DNA of 64,000 nt from the NCBI GenBank assembly GCA_051893555.1, contig JBJFHL010000004.1, positions 13,807 through 77,806 of the forward strand, in the 5' to 3' direction. Positions 51,786 to 60,453 of the stretch are shown here, one piece after another. The translations under genes were made by a program, and so were the position numbers. The notes under the pieces are model-generated. The model saw only the letters and a program-made list of their open reading frames with translations, searched no databases and was not told the DNA's origin. The DNA comes from RGIG7179 sp051893555. Lineage in GTDB: Bacteria; Bacillota; Clostridia; Peptostreptococcales; Anaerovoracaceae. Numbering within the stretch: position 1 is the first letter of the stretch; each line of letters opens with the position of its first letter.

Positions 51786-52933
51786 AAATAACCATCTACG
51801 GGGAATCCCACGGAAAGGCCATCGGCATGGTGGCAGAGGGCTTTCCGGCAGGAGAAATCATCGATATGGATGAGCTGCTGGCCTTCATGGCCCGGCGGTC
51901 CGCAGTGGGAAAAAAATATTCCACACCGCGGAAGGAGCCGGATCTTCCGGTGTTCCTCAGCGGCGTGCTGGAGCAGCCCGCAGAGTTGCTGTCAGAGCAG
52001 CCGGTGAAAAAGACGATGGAGCAGACGGGAGCAGATGCGGACGGCGGCGAACTGCAGAGCGGGCAAGGTTGCGGACAGAAATATAAGATCCTCAATTCGC
52101 CGGTCTGCGTGATGATTGAAAACACCAGTCAGCGGTCCGGGGACTATAACAATCTGAAAGACGTGCCGCGGCCCGGCCATGCGGATTTCGCAGCCATGAT
52201 GCGGTACGGATCCGGCGTGGACCTGCGGGGCGGCGGCCATTTTTCCGGACGACTGACGGCACCGCTCTGCGCTGCTGGCGGCATGGCCAAACAGATCCTG
52301 GCCCGGCGGGACATCACGGTGACGGCACAGATGATTGCCGTAGGCGGCGTCAGCGGCGCAGCAGCCATGGACCCTGTGACCGGGATTCATACAGTGGACG
52401 AAGCGGGAATGGAAGCCATGATGGAGGCCATGGCCCAGGCCCAGGCGGAAGGCGACTCAGTGGGCGGCATTATCGAATGCGTGGTGGAAGGTCTGCCGGC
52501 AGGAAGCTGCGGCGACCACATGTTTGACGGTATGGAGGGAAGAATTTCTCAGGCGGTGTTCGGCATTCCTGCCGTGAAGGGCATCGAGTTCGGCAACGGA
52601 TTCGCCTGTGCGGCGCTGCGGGGCAGTCAGAACAACGATCCGTTTTTCGTCGATGAGGATGGAACCGTCCGGACAAAATCCAACAACCACGGCGGCATTC
52701 TGGGCGGCATTGCCAGCGGCATGCCGGTGGTATTTCGTGCGGCAGTGAAGCCGACACCTTCCATTTTCAAGGAGCAGGACAGCGTTTCCATGTCCGGCGG
52801 CTGCGATACGAAGCTGAAAATCAAAGGGCGTCATGACCCTTGCATTGTGCAGCGGGCAGTCCCCGTGGTGGAAGCGGCAGCGGCGCTGGCAGTGCTGGAC
52901 GGACTGCTGGACAGTACACCGGCAGGACGGTAA
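51758..52933 (+). CDS. aroC: Chorismate synthase
   Basis: Last common step, FMN-dependent; 391 residues. Motifs: YGESHGKAIGMVAEGFPAGE, RPGHADFAAMMRYG, GGGHFSGRLTAPLCAAGG, RGSQNNDPFFVDEDG and KSNNHGGILGGIASGMP. Residues about 70-105, between LSGVLEQP and KILNSPVC, form an insertion rich in Gln, Gly and Asp not expected in the core fold. Starts inside aroA at a site with GGGAGAG upstream. Confidence 0.94.
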   Translation: MGSTYGKKLKITIYGESHGKAIGMVAEGFPAGEIIDMDELLAFMARRSAVGKKYSTPRKEPDLPVFLSGVLEQPAELLSEQPVKKTMEQTGADADGGELQSGQGCGQKYKILNSPVCVMIENTSQRSGDYNNLKDVPRPGHADFAAMMRYGSGVDLRGGGHFSGRLTAPLCAAGGMAKQILARRDITVTAQMIAVGGVSGAAAMDPVTGIHTVDEAGMEAMMEAMAQAQAEGDSVGGIIECVVEGLPAGSCGDHMFDGMEGRISQAVFGIPAVKGIEFGNGFACAALRGSQNNDPFFVDEDGTVRTKSNNHGGILGGIASGMPVVFRAAVKPTPSIFKEQDSVSMSGGCDTKLKIKGRHDPCIVQRAVPVVEAAAALAVLDGLLDSTPAGR

Positions 52934-52984
52934 ACCGGCAAGCATGCTTGCGGGCACGCAGGCAGAAGAGAGGAGATCAAAAGA

Positions 52985-53425
52985 ATGAAAATACTTGTTA
53001 TAAACGGACCGAACCTGAATTTCGTGGGAATCCGGGAGCCGGAATTATATGGGCACCAGACATACGCGGACCTGGTGGAATCCATCCACGGGTGGGCAGC
53101 AGAACTGGGCCTGGAAGTGGAAGTCTATCAGTCCAATCACGAAGGCGACCTGGTCACCAAAATTCAGGAAGCCTACGGAAACACCGACGGCATTGTCATC
53201 AACGCAGCGGCCTATACCCACACCAGCGTGGCTATTTTGGATGCCCTGAAGGCAGTGGCCATTCCGGCGGTGGAGGTACATCTGACCGACATCCGGAGCC
53301 GTGAGACATTCCGGCAGCATTCCTATGTGTCCATGGCTGCGGAAAAGATGATCTGCGGCAAAGGCTTCGACGGATATCGGGAAGCGCTGGAGTATTTCGC
53401 GGAAAAACTGCATGGAAGGGATTGA
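52985..53425 (+). CDS. aroQ: 3-dehydroquinate dehydratase, type II
   Basis: Third shikimate step, dodecameric type II enzyme; 146 residues. MKILVINGPNLNFVGIREPE, catalytic Tyr in ELYGHQTYADL, YQSNHEGDLVTKIQEA, INAAAYTHTSVAILDAL and EVHLTDIRSRETFRQHSY are all present. AGAGGAG precedes the ATG. Last recognised biosynthetic gene of the operon; aroE, aroK and pheA are not in this cluster. Confidence 0.96.
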   Translation: MKILVINGPNLNFVGIREPELYGHQTYADLVESIHGWAAELGLEVEVYQSNHEGDLVTKIQEAYGNTDGIVINAAAYTHTSVAILDALKAVAIPAVEVHLTDIRSRETFRQHSYVSMAAEKMICGKGFDGYREALEYFAEKLHGRD

Positions 53426-53472
53426 CAGAATTCACTTCCGGCAGTAAGATAGAGGCGGAAGAAAAAGAGGAT

Positions 53473-54537
53473 ATGCATTTTGCCCGTGGAAACGGAGCAA
53501 AACAGATGGAACGGATTTTTTTCAGAGAGCGTACGGTATGGGAAGACAAAGCACAGCTTGAAGCACCTGTGTGGAATCTGTCCTGCCGAAAAGAAAAAAA
53601 GAAAATTGCTGTAGTCGGCATCAGCCGGGGCGCAGGCACTACCTTTGTAGCCATGTCCCTGGCTTTTTTATTGTCGAAAAATGTCGAGAAGGAGCAGGTC
53701 AAAGAGCAGAACAGGGGAAGAAGCGCTGGCCTGGGCGGCAAAGGTACCTTCCCGGAGGGAAGAAGCGCTGGCCGTGCGGCCAGTCGGGCCGCGGGCCAGC
53801 CGGGCTGCCTGGCAGCCGGTGCGGCCTATGTGGAGCTGCGGCAGCCCGCCGCCGGCGAAGCCGGCGGCTTCTTCAGCGCGGGGCTGGATCTCCGGTTCCG
53901 CAGAAATCGGTTTACCGATTTCTTTCAAATCTATCTGCAGGGGCGGCCCCTGCCGCCCCGGGTGAATCTCCATAAAGGCATCAACTGGGTGGTCTGGCGG
54001 ACCCCGACCTGCGCTGCGGAGAGCGCGGAGGCGGATGCAGATGTGCACCTTTCGAAAATTGACGCATCACTGGTGTTCCCGCCTCAGCCCTCCCTTGCCG
54101 ATTTCCCCTTGGAGCAGCTGGCGGGAGAGTGGATCATCGCAGATAATCCGCCGCTGGAAATGCTGCACCGGTTCGATCTGGTCATCGGCGTCATCGATCC
54201 GCTGCCATCCAGGGTGTTTGCCGGGACGGAGACCTATGAAGCCCTGCGGGATCTGGGCACCGGGGGAGTGCATACTTTGTGGATTTTGAACGGGGATAAC
54301 CCCGAAGTGAATCATGGGGAACTGCGCCGTTTCCTGCGGCTGAAGGATTTTCGAACCATTCCTCTGGCGGATTCTGCGGTGTTTTACCGGGCGCAGTATG
54401 CCTGCTGCCTGCCGGTGGAACTTCTGGCTGCAGACAGCAGGCATGAATCCGGAGATTCCGGCAGCAGGCATGCAGTTTATGCGGCACTGAAGGCACTTGC
54501 GGAGGAAGTGGCTGCAAAATGGAAGGAAGCGTTATGA
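53473..54537 (+). CDS. ParA/MinD-like protein with a deviant P-loop
   Basis: 354 residues from the ATG at 53473; TTG 53422 and ATG 53506 are alternatives. KIAVVGISRGAGTTFVAMSL aligns with the Walker A of ParA/MinD proteins but lacks both lysines, so ATP hydrolysis is doubtful. WIIADNPPLEMLHRFDLVIG corresponds to the later strands. Proteins of this type with a GxxRGAGxT loop occur in Clostridia, some near pilus or sporulation loci. Between the P-loop helix and the AAYVELRQPAAGE strand there is a roughly 45-residue Arg/Gly/Ala-rich insert built partly on a repeated 16-bp unit. Function unknown. Confidence 0.65.
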   Translation: MHFARGNGAKQMERIFFRERTVWEDKAQLEAPVWNLSCRKEKKKIAVVGISRGAGTTFVAMSLAFLLSKNVEKEQVKEQNRGRSAGLGGKGTFPEGRSAGRAASRAAGQPGCLAAGAAYVELRQPAAGEAGGFFSAGLDLRFRRNRFTDFFQIYLQGRPLPPRVNLHKGINWVVWRTPTCAAESAEADADVHLSKIDASLVFPPQPSLADFPLEQLAGEWIIADNPPLEMLHRFDLVIGVIDPLPSRVFAGTETYEALRDLGTGGVHTLWILNGDNPEVNHGELRRFLRLKDFRTIPLADSAVFYRAQYACCLPVELLAADSRHESGDSGSRHAVYAALKALAEEVAAKWKEAL

Positions 54538-54579
54538 CCACTTCGCAACCTCACAACCTCATAACGCTGTGACTTCATA

Positions 54580-54690
54580 ACCCGGTTCTCCACTTTTCGC
54601 TTTCTGCACAGGGTGTGGCGAACTTTTTCAAAAAAGTTCGCCACATCGCAGGAAATCAATCCGTATATGGCGAACTCCGCTGCAAATGAT
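54580..54690. repeat. Dispersed palindromic repeat before ftsE
   Basis: A 15-bp perfect inverted repeat, TGTGGCGAACTTTTT (54614-54628) against 54631-54645, with CA as spacer. The adjacent block 54635-54676 resembles 15816-15857. No gene lies in the 314 bp between the ParA-like gene and ftsE. Confidence 0.75.
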
Positions 54691-54765
54691 GCTTCAGACC
54701 GCGCTGCAGGCGAAACGCAAACGAGGTCTGTGCGCAGAAAAACTCCGGTTTGCCATAAATTACTG

Positions 54766-54794
54766 TTCAAAAAACCGTCGAAATATAGTATAAT
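54766..54794 (+). promoter_or_regulatory. Likely promoter of ftsEX
   Basis: TATAAT (54789-54794) with a weak TTCAAA (54766-54771) 17 bases upstream; start of ftsE at 54852. Confidence 0.6.
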
Positions 54795-54851
54795 GTTACT
54801 GTATAAGTCGGTTTCTGAAACCTGAAACAGGATAGAAAAAAGGGGAAGAAA

Positions 54852-55667
54852 ATGATTCGTTTTGAACATGTAACCAAAACTTACAAGACCAACGTTGGGT
54901 TGGAGGATGTAAGTGTGCATATTAAAAAAGGGGATTTCGTCTTTCTGGTAGGACCAAGCGGCGCCGGAAAATCCACCTTTATCAAGCTGATCCTGAAGGA
55001 GATCAATGCGGATAAGGGAAGCATTCTGGTAGACGGTCAGGAAGTGACACAGCTGTCCAACCGGGAGATTCCGCAGTACCGCAGAAAGCTGGGAACGGTA
55101 TTTCAGGATTTCCGGCTGCTGCCGAAGAAGACGGTATTCGAAAATGTTGCTTTCGCCATGGAAGTAGTACATAAAACACCGCGGCAGATCCGCAAGCAAG
55201 TGCCGCAGATTCTCAGTCTGGTGGGAATCAGCGATAAGGCACACAAATATCCGGAAGAGCTCTCTGCCGGTGAACAGCAGAGAGTGGCCATTGCCCGGGC
55301 CATCGTCAATAATCCGACGGTGCTCATTGCCGACGAGCCGACGGGAAATCTGGATCCGGACACCGCATGGGAAATCATGGACCTGCTGGACCAGATCAAT
55401 CTGCGGGGCACGACCATCGTCATGGTGACCCACGCCAAGGACATTGTGGACCGCATGAAGAAGCGGGTCATTGCCATAGAAGCAGGGCGTGTCGTCCGCG
55501 ACGAGCAGGGCGTCTATGGCTTCGAGCAGGCAGCGCCTGTCCAGAAGGAAGAACCTGTCCAGCAGGCAGCACCTGCCCAGAAGGAAGAACCTGTTCGAAA
55601 GGAAGAGGCTGCGTGCCAGCCGGAAGCCGGAAAGGAGGAGAGCGATGCTGCGAAGTCTGACGTATAA
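54852..55667 (+). CDS. ftsE: Cell division ATP-binding protein FtsE
   Basis: ATPase of the FtsEX complex that controls septal cell-wall hydrolases; 271 residues. FVFLVGPSGAGKSTFIKLIL (Walker A), ELSAGEQQRVAIARAIV (signature) and VLIADEPTGNLDPDTA (Walker B). The family is usually near 228 residues; here a C-terminal tail of about 45 residues repeats QAAP-x-QKEEPV, and the DNA repeats differ mainly at third positions. Overlaps ftsX by 23 bases. Confidence 0.95.
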   Translation: MIRFEHVTKTYKTNVGLEDVSVHIKKGDFVFLVGPSGAGKSTFIKLILKEINADKGSILVDGQEVTQLSNREIPQYRRKLGTVFQDFRLLPKKTVFENVAFAMEVVHKTPRQIRKQVPQILSLVGISDKAHKYPEELSAGEQQRVAIARAIVNNPTVLIADEPTGNLDPDTAWEIMDLLDQINLRGTTIVMVTHAKDIVDRMKKRVIAIEAGRVVRDEQGVYGFEQAAPVQKEEPVQQAAPAQKEEPVRKEEAACQPEAGKEESDAAKSDV

Positions 55668-56538
55668 CATCAAGCAGGGTTTTACCCAGATTTTCCGAAA
55701 CCGGGGCATGAGCCTGGCCTCCATCTTTTCCATCACAGCCATGCTGCTGATCCTGGGTCTGTTTTTTGTCATCATGGTCAACGTGAATATGTTTACGGAG
55801 GCGGTGAAGCAGGACTACGACCAGATTGAAGTCTTCCTGAAGGACAAGACAAGCCAGGAAGATACCATGGGTATCATGAGTCAGCTGAAAACCTGCGACG
55901 GCGTCACCGAAGTGGAATACCGGACGAAGGATGAGGCGCTGGAAATCATGAAGCAGCGGTGGGGAGAAAGCGGATATCTGCTGGATACCCTGGGAAACAA
56001 CCCGCTGCCAAGTTCCATACTGATTACAGTGGATTCTCTGGATCACGCCGGAAAGGTGGCGGAGTATGCCGGCACCTTTGAAGGGGTGGAAGACATCCAG
56101 TATTATCAGGAAACCGTGGAAAAACTCACAGATATCACCAATTTCCTGCAGATTGCTGCGCTGATTATCATGGGATTCCTGGTGGTGGTCTCCGTGGTGG
56201 TGGTGTCCAATACGGTCAAGCTGACGGTTTTCGCCCGGGCGAAAGAGATCCGCATCATGAAATACATCGGTGCCACCAACTGGTTTATCCGGGGGCCGTT
56301 CCTGGCGGAAGGCATTCTGATCGGCATGCTGGCCTCCATTGTGGCCACAGGGCTGATTGCACTGATTTACGGAAAAATCGTGGAACTCATCGGAGCACAG
56401 GTGCTGGCCATCGTATCCTGCCCGCTGATTTCGGTGAGCTATCTGACAACCAACATGGTCATCATCTTCCTGGCGCTGGGCATGAGCATCGGTGCATGGG
56501 GAAGTATTGTATCCATGCGGCGATTCTTAGATACGTAG
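55645..56538 (+). CDS. ftsX: Cell division protein FtsX
   Basis: Membrane partner of FtsE, 297 residues. MLRSLTYNIKQGFTQIFRNR starts it; then one helix (ASIFSITAMLLILGLFFVIM), an extracellular domain (about 55-165) and three further helices including the FtsX core around AKEIRIMKYIGATNWFIRGP. The ATG at 55645 lies after AAAGGAGGAG inside ftsE; the open frame continues upstream but without reason to start earlier. It should transmit ATP hydrolysis to the M23 hydrolase encoded next. Confidence 0.94.
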   Translation: MLRSLTYNIKQGFTQIFRNRGMSLASIFSITAMLLILGLFFVIMVNVNMFTEAVKQDYDQIEVFLKDKTSQEDTMGIMSQLKTCDGVTEVEYRTKDEALEIMKQRWGESGYLLDTLGNNPLPSSILITVDSLDHAGKVAEYAGTFEGVEDIQYYQETVEKLTDITNFLQIAALIIMGFLVVVSVVVVSNTVKLTVFARAKEIRIMKYIGATNWFIRGPFLAEGILIGMLASIVATGLIALIYGKIVELIGAQVLAIVSCPLISVSYLTTNMVIIFLALGMSIGAWGSIVSMRRFLDT

Positions 56539-56548
56539 GGGGACGGGT

Positions 56549-57631
56549 ATGAGAAAAAAACATTTCTTTGCAAAATCCGGAAAGCAGGGCCTGTGTATTT
56601 TGCTCAGTGTGCTTCTGGTGTTCTCGGCTGCAGGCATGAGTCTGGCGTATGCAGGACAGACGAAAAGCGAAGTGCAGGGAGAACTGGATGACGTAAACGA
56701 TCAGAAGGAAGAAGTGAGTAATGAGCTGGCTCAGGTGGAAAAGGATATTAAGAGTTTATCTGCCAGAGTGGACAGCCTGTCTGCTGCCATTCGGGCCACT
56801 GCCGATGAGATCGCAGCCACGGAGAAGAAAATAAAGAAAAAAGAAAAAGATATGCAGGAGCGGGAAGACGGACTCAATGAACGTCTCCGGGCCATGTATA
56901 AAAACGGGTCGGTGGGTTTCCTGGATGTACTTCTGGGTTCCAGCAGTATTTCCGAGTTCGTTTCCAACGTGGAAATGATCCGGAGAATCTACGAAAACGA
57001 CGTGGATGTGATGGAGACTCTGGAAAAAGAGCACAAACAGCTGGAATCCATCAAGAAGGAACTGAAGGCGAAAAAGCAGTCCATGGCAGCCCAGAAAGAG
57101 GAGCTGGCTGCGGATCAGGAATCGCTGGACAGCAAGAAATCCGAACTGGAAAAGAAAGAGGACGAACTGCTGGCACAGGCCAAGGAACTGGAGCAGACGC
57201 TGAAAAACATGGTGGATGTAAATTCCGAATATGTGGGCGGTGTCTTCACCTGGCCGGTACCGAGCAGCCATTATATCACATCCTATGCAGGCTACCGCAT
57301 GCACCCGGTCTATAACGTATGGAAGTACCACAGCGGCATGGATATTGCAGCAAGTTACGGTGCGGACATCGTGGCCATGGGGGATGGAAAGGTAATCATG
57401 TCCCAGTCTTACGGCGGTTACGGCAACTGCGTCATGATCGACCACGGCGGCGGTATCGTTTCCCTGTATGGACATGCCTCCAGTCTCTGTGTCAGCACAG
57501 GGCAGACGGTGAAGAAGGGACAGGTCATCGCGAAGGTAGGTTCCACCGGAACCTCCACCGGAAATCACCTGCATGTGGAAGTGCGTGAAAACGGAGCCAT
57601 CGTGGATCCGCTGAATTACTTAAAAGGATAG
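56549..57631 (+). CDS. Secreted M23 peptidase with coiled coil (EnvC/PcsB-like murein hydrolase)
   Basis: 360 residues. Signal peptide at 1-35 (GLCILLSVLLVFSAAGMSLA), a long coiled coil at about 38-225 and a LytM/M23 domain at 230-360. Zinc ligands are visible: H and D in YHSGMDIAASYG, and HxH in GNHLHVEVRENG. Architecture and position right after ftsX match hydrolases activated by FtsEX at the division site. GGGGG precedes the ATG. Confidence 0.93.
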   Translation: MRKKHFFAKSGKQGLCILLSVLLVFSAAGMSLAYAGQTKSEVQGELDDVNDQKEEVSNELAQVEKDIKSLSARVDSLSAAIRATADEIAATEKKIKKKEKDMQEREDGLNERLRAMYKNGSVGFLDVLLGSSSISEFVSNVEMIRRIYENDVDVMETLEKEHKQLESIKKELKAKKQSMAAQKEELAADQESLDSKKSELEKKEDELLAQAKELEQTLKNMVDVNSEYVGGVFTWPVPSSHYITSYAGYRMHPVYNVWKYHSGMDIAASYGADIVAMGDGKVIMSQSYGGYGNCVMIDHGGGIVSLYGHASSLCVSTGQTVKKGQVIAKVGSTGTSTGNHLHVEVRENGAIVDPLNYLKG

Positions 57632-57634
57632 AAA

Positions 57635-59329
57635 ATGGCAGAAATCAGCAATACAATCAAAAAGTTATTAATAAAGCGGGGGATCGAGTCGCAGGAAGAC
57701 CTGGAGGAATTCCTGTCTCCCAGCCCCCGCAGGACCTATGACCCTTTTCTCCTGAAAAATATGGAGGAAGGGGTCTCGCTTCTTCTGGAAGAGGCAGCAG
57801 CCGGGGAGCGGATCTGTATCTACGGAGACTATGATGCCGACGGGATCACCTCCACCACACTGATGCTCAGCGTCCTGTCCCACATCACTGAGCCGGGCCA
57901 GGTGGATTACTACATTCCGTCTCGCTTTGAAGAAGGGTATGGGCTGAATCAGGAAGCGATCCGCCAGATTCATGAACAGGGCTTTCAGATGCTCCTCACC
58001 GTGGACTGCGGCAGCGTATCGGCGGCAGAGGTGGAATATGCCAAATCACTGGGGATGAAGGTTCTGGTCACAGACCACCATAATGTGACGGACACCATCG
58101 CAGACTGCCTGGTGATCAATCCGAAGCAGCCGGGCTGCCCGTATCCGTTCAAGGGGCTGGCAGGCTGCGGAGTGGCTTTCAAGCTGGCCCAGGCCATTCA
58201 GCAGAGGGCGGATCTGCCGAAGTCGGTGATCAATAATGTACTGGATCTGGCCGCCATCGGCACAGTGGGAGATATCATGCCCCTGGTGGATGAAAACCGG
58301 ACCATCGTCAAATACGGACTGCGCATGATTCACCGGGGCTGCCGGGCCGGTCTGGTTCGCTTGCTGGAAGCGGTTTCACTGAAGCCGGCAGCCGTCACCT
58401 CAGAGAGCATCAGCTTTATCATCGTGCCCCACCTCAACGCTTCAGGACGCATTGAGGATGCTTCCGTGGCTGTGGAACTGCTGCGGTGTGCAGAAACGCC
58501 AAAAACTGCGGCAGAAGACGAAGCGCTGGATGAGAAGGTGGCACTGCTGGTGAACCAGAACATGCAGCGGAAGAAGCTGCAGCAGGAAACCTTCCAGAGC
58601 TGTGTACGCCAACTGTCGGAAGCCGGCTGCGGCAGTGAAGAGACGGTACAGGATTTCGTTCTGATCCGTTCCGAGGATGCCCACGAAGGCATTGCCGGCA
58701 TCGTGGCAGGAAAGCTGAAGGAAACCTACTACCGGCCGGCGGTGCTGGTTACCCCGACCGGGGAAGACCGCAAATACCTGAAAGGAACCGGAAGAAGCAT
58801 TCCGGGAGTCAGTCTCTATGCGCTGCTGAAGGAAAATGAAGGATATTTCGAGAAGTTCGGCGGCCATGCCAGTGCCTGCGGCTTCCTGATGAAGGCAGAG
58901 TATCTGCAGCGCCTTTCGGAAAATCTGCTTCATGCCATGGCAGAAATAAAGAAGGAAAATCCAGACATTTTCCGCCGCAGCTATGACATCGATCTGACGG
59001 CCGGTGTGGAGGAAATGACTCTGGGACTGGCGAAGGAACTGGAGCTTATGGCACCATTCGGAAGCGGAAACCCGAAACCGCTGTTTCTTCTGGAAGATGT
59101 CACTCTGGAGGACGTGCGTCTCATGGGAGATCAGGGACTGCACATGCGGTTCGCTGCCCGCAGCCGGTCGGGATACCGTCTGCCATGTGTACTCTTCAAC
59201 CACGCCCGGCGCTACGAAGACGGAATCCGCAGCCACCGGCCGGCCCGCCTCATCGGTACGCTGGAGTGTCAGGTATGGCAGGGACAGGAGCGGCTGCAGT
59301 TCCTGACCGACGAAATACAGTTTGACTAA
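57635..59329 (+). CDS. recJ: Single-stranded-DNA exonuclease RecJ
   Basis: 564 residues. DHH motifs: ICIYGDYDADGITSTTLMLS, LLTVDCGSV, LVTDHHNV; DHHA1 region SEDAHEGIAGIVAGKLKETY, GTGRSIPGVSLYALL and FGGHASACGF; C-terminal OB domain. It degrades 5' ended single strands in recombination and mismatch repair. Starts three bases after the M23 stop with no separate promoter, so it is part of the ftsEX transcript. Confidence 0.95.
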   Translation: MAEISNTIKKLLIKRGIESQEDLEEFLSPSPRRTYDPFLLKNMEEGVSLLLEEAAAGERICIYGDYDADGITSTTLMLSVLSHITEPGQVDYYIPSRFEEGYGLNQEAIRQIHEQGFQMLLTVDCGSVSAAEVEYAKSLGMKVLVTDHHNVTDTIADCLVINPKQPGCPYPFKGLAGCGVAFKLAQAIQQRADLPKSVINNVLDLAAIGTVGDIMPLVDENRTIVKYGLRMIHRGCRAGLVRLLEAVSLKPAAVTSESISFIIVPHLNASGRIEDASVAVELLRCAETPKTAAEDEALDEKVALLVNQNMQRKKLQQETFQSCVRQLSEAGCGSEETVQDFVLIRSEDAHEGIAGIVAGKLKETYYRPAVLVTPTGEDRKYLKGTGRSIPGVSLYALLKENEGYFEKFGGHASACGFLMKAEYLQRLSENLLHAMAEIKKENPDIFRRSYDIDLTAGVEEMTLGLAKELELMAPFGSGNPKPLFLLEDVTLEDVRLMGDQGLHMRFAARSRSGYRLPCVLFNHARRYEDGIRSHRPARLIGTLECQVWQGQERLQFLTDEIQFD

Positions 59330-59413
59330 GACCGACGGTGGTGTTATAATACTTTATAGTATGAAAGTTTGAAAGCACCCGCGTGCCGGGAGCAGGCGAA
59401 AGGAGTTCGGAAC

Positions 59414-59740
59414 ATGGAATATCAATCCAAATTAAAACGAGATGACATCGATCAGCTGTTTGATGCGGTGCTGACCCTGGAAGACCGGGAAGACTGCTAC
59501 CGGTTTTTCGAAGACATCTGCACCATCAATGAAATCCATGCAATCGCGCAGCGACTGCAGGTGGCAAAGCTCCTTTCCGAAAAAAAGACATACAGCGAAA
59601 TAGAATCCATCACCAATGCGTCCACCGCCACCATCAGCCGGATCAATAAGTGCCTTCTGTACGGGGCCGACGGCTACAAGCGGGTGCTGGAGCGCCTGGG
59701 AGAGAAGGAGCCGAAGGACGTACCTGCGGCGGAAGAATAG
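59414..59740 (+). CDS. YerC/TrpR-superfamily DNA-binding protein
   Basis: 108 residues; the ATG at 59414 is eight bases after AAAGGAG. EYQSKLKRDDIDQLFDAVLT and then LEDREDCYRFFEDICTINEI open the TrpR-like fold; KTYSEIESITNASTATISRI is the helix-turn-helix. Widespread in Firmicutes next to recJ, pcrA or ligA; tryptophan binding is not implied. Its regulon is unknown. Confidence 0.9.
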   Translation: MEYQSKLKRDDIDQLFDAVLTLEDREDCYRFFEDICTINEIHAIAQRLQVAKLLSEKKTYSEIESITNASTATISRINKCLLYGADGYKRVLERLGEKEPKDVPAAEE

Positions 59741-59750
59741 CGTAAACAGT

Positions 59751-59775
59751 AAGACACCGCCTGCGGTGTCTTTCG
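59751..59775 (+). terminator. Terminator after the YerC-like gene
   Basis: AAGACACCGC, CT, GCGGTGTCTT: a 10-bp stem with a two-base centre, followed by a T-rich run. It ends the ftsE-to-yerC unit. Confidence 0.8.
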
Positions 59776-59799
59776 TTTTGTCATACACTTTGAGAACGG

Positions 59800-60453
59800 A
59801 TGGGAAAAAGCATGTTTCAGATCTATCTTTATCACGATCCCGGGGCAGCGGACCGGCGCCTTACTCTGTTGCGGGATGCGGCCCGCAGCTATGCACCACA
59901 TCTGACGGAAGCGGAACTTTCCATCGGCCGGAGTCCGGCGGGAAAACCTTTTTTCACTTCGCCGGCGGCAGCGGAACTCCATTTCAGCATCAGCCACAGC
60001 GGCGGGTTCTGGGCATGCATTCTGGGAAACGGTCCGTGCGGCATGGATCTGCAGGAAAACCGGGCATGCCGGCAGGATGCTATTGCAGCCCGGTATTTTT
60101 CCGATGCCGAGGCAGACTATGTGAAGCAGGACGGACTTTCGGGGTTTTACCGGGTGTGGACCCGGCGGGAAGCCCTGGCAAAATTCACAGGCCTGGGCTT
60201 TTTCGGCATGGCCGGGGAGTTGCCGGATTTTGGGGAATGTGAGGAATGCCCGGAGAGAGAGAAAGACGGGAAGCAGGTGAGACTGCGGGATTTCGTCATC
60301 TGGAACGAGCAGAAAGTCTGGTTTCATGAAGTCAGGGTTCATGAGACAGCAGCAGGCGCCGGATTTACCATGGTCTGGTGCAGCATGGAGGAAAAGGGGG
60401 AAGCAGAGATTGTCGACCGAAGAGAAGAAGCAGAGCAGCACGCAAATCCATAA
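59800..60453 (+). CDS. 4'-phosphopantetheinyl transferase (Sfp type)
   Basis: 217 residues. Adds the phosphopantetheine arm to acyl or peptidyl carrier proteins. LSIGRSPAGKPFF, FSISHSGGFWACIL, the metal site GMDLQENR and RVWTRREALAKFTGLGF (the W-x-x-K/R-E-A-x-x-K motif) are visible. No carrier-protein or NRPS/PKS gene is in the window. Two ATGs, 59800 and 59812, are possible; neither has a strong ribosome site. Its 3' end overlaps recX. Confidence 0.88.
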   Translation: MGKSMFQIYLYHDPGAADRRLTLLRDAARSYAPHLTEAELSIGRSPAGKPFFTSPAAAELHFSISHSGGFWACILGNGPCGMDLQENRACRQDAIAARYFSDAEADYVKQDGLSGFYRVWTRREALAKFTGLGFFGMAGELPDFGECEECPEREKDGKQVRLRDFVIWNEQKVWFHEVRVHETAAGAGFTMVWCSMEEKGEAEIVDRREEAEQHANP

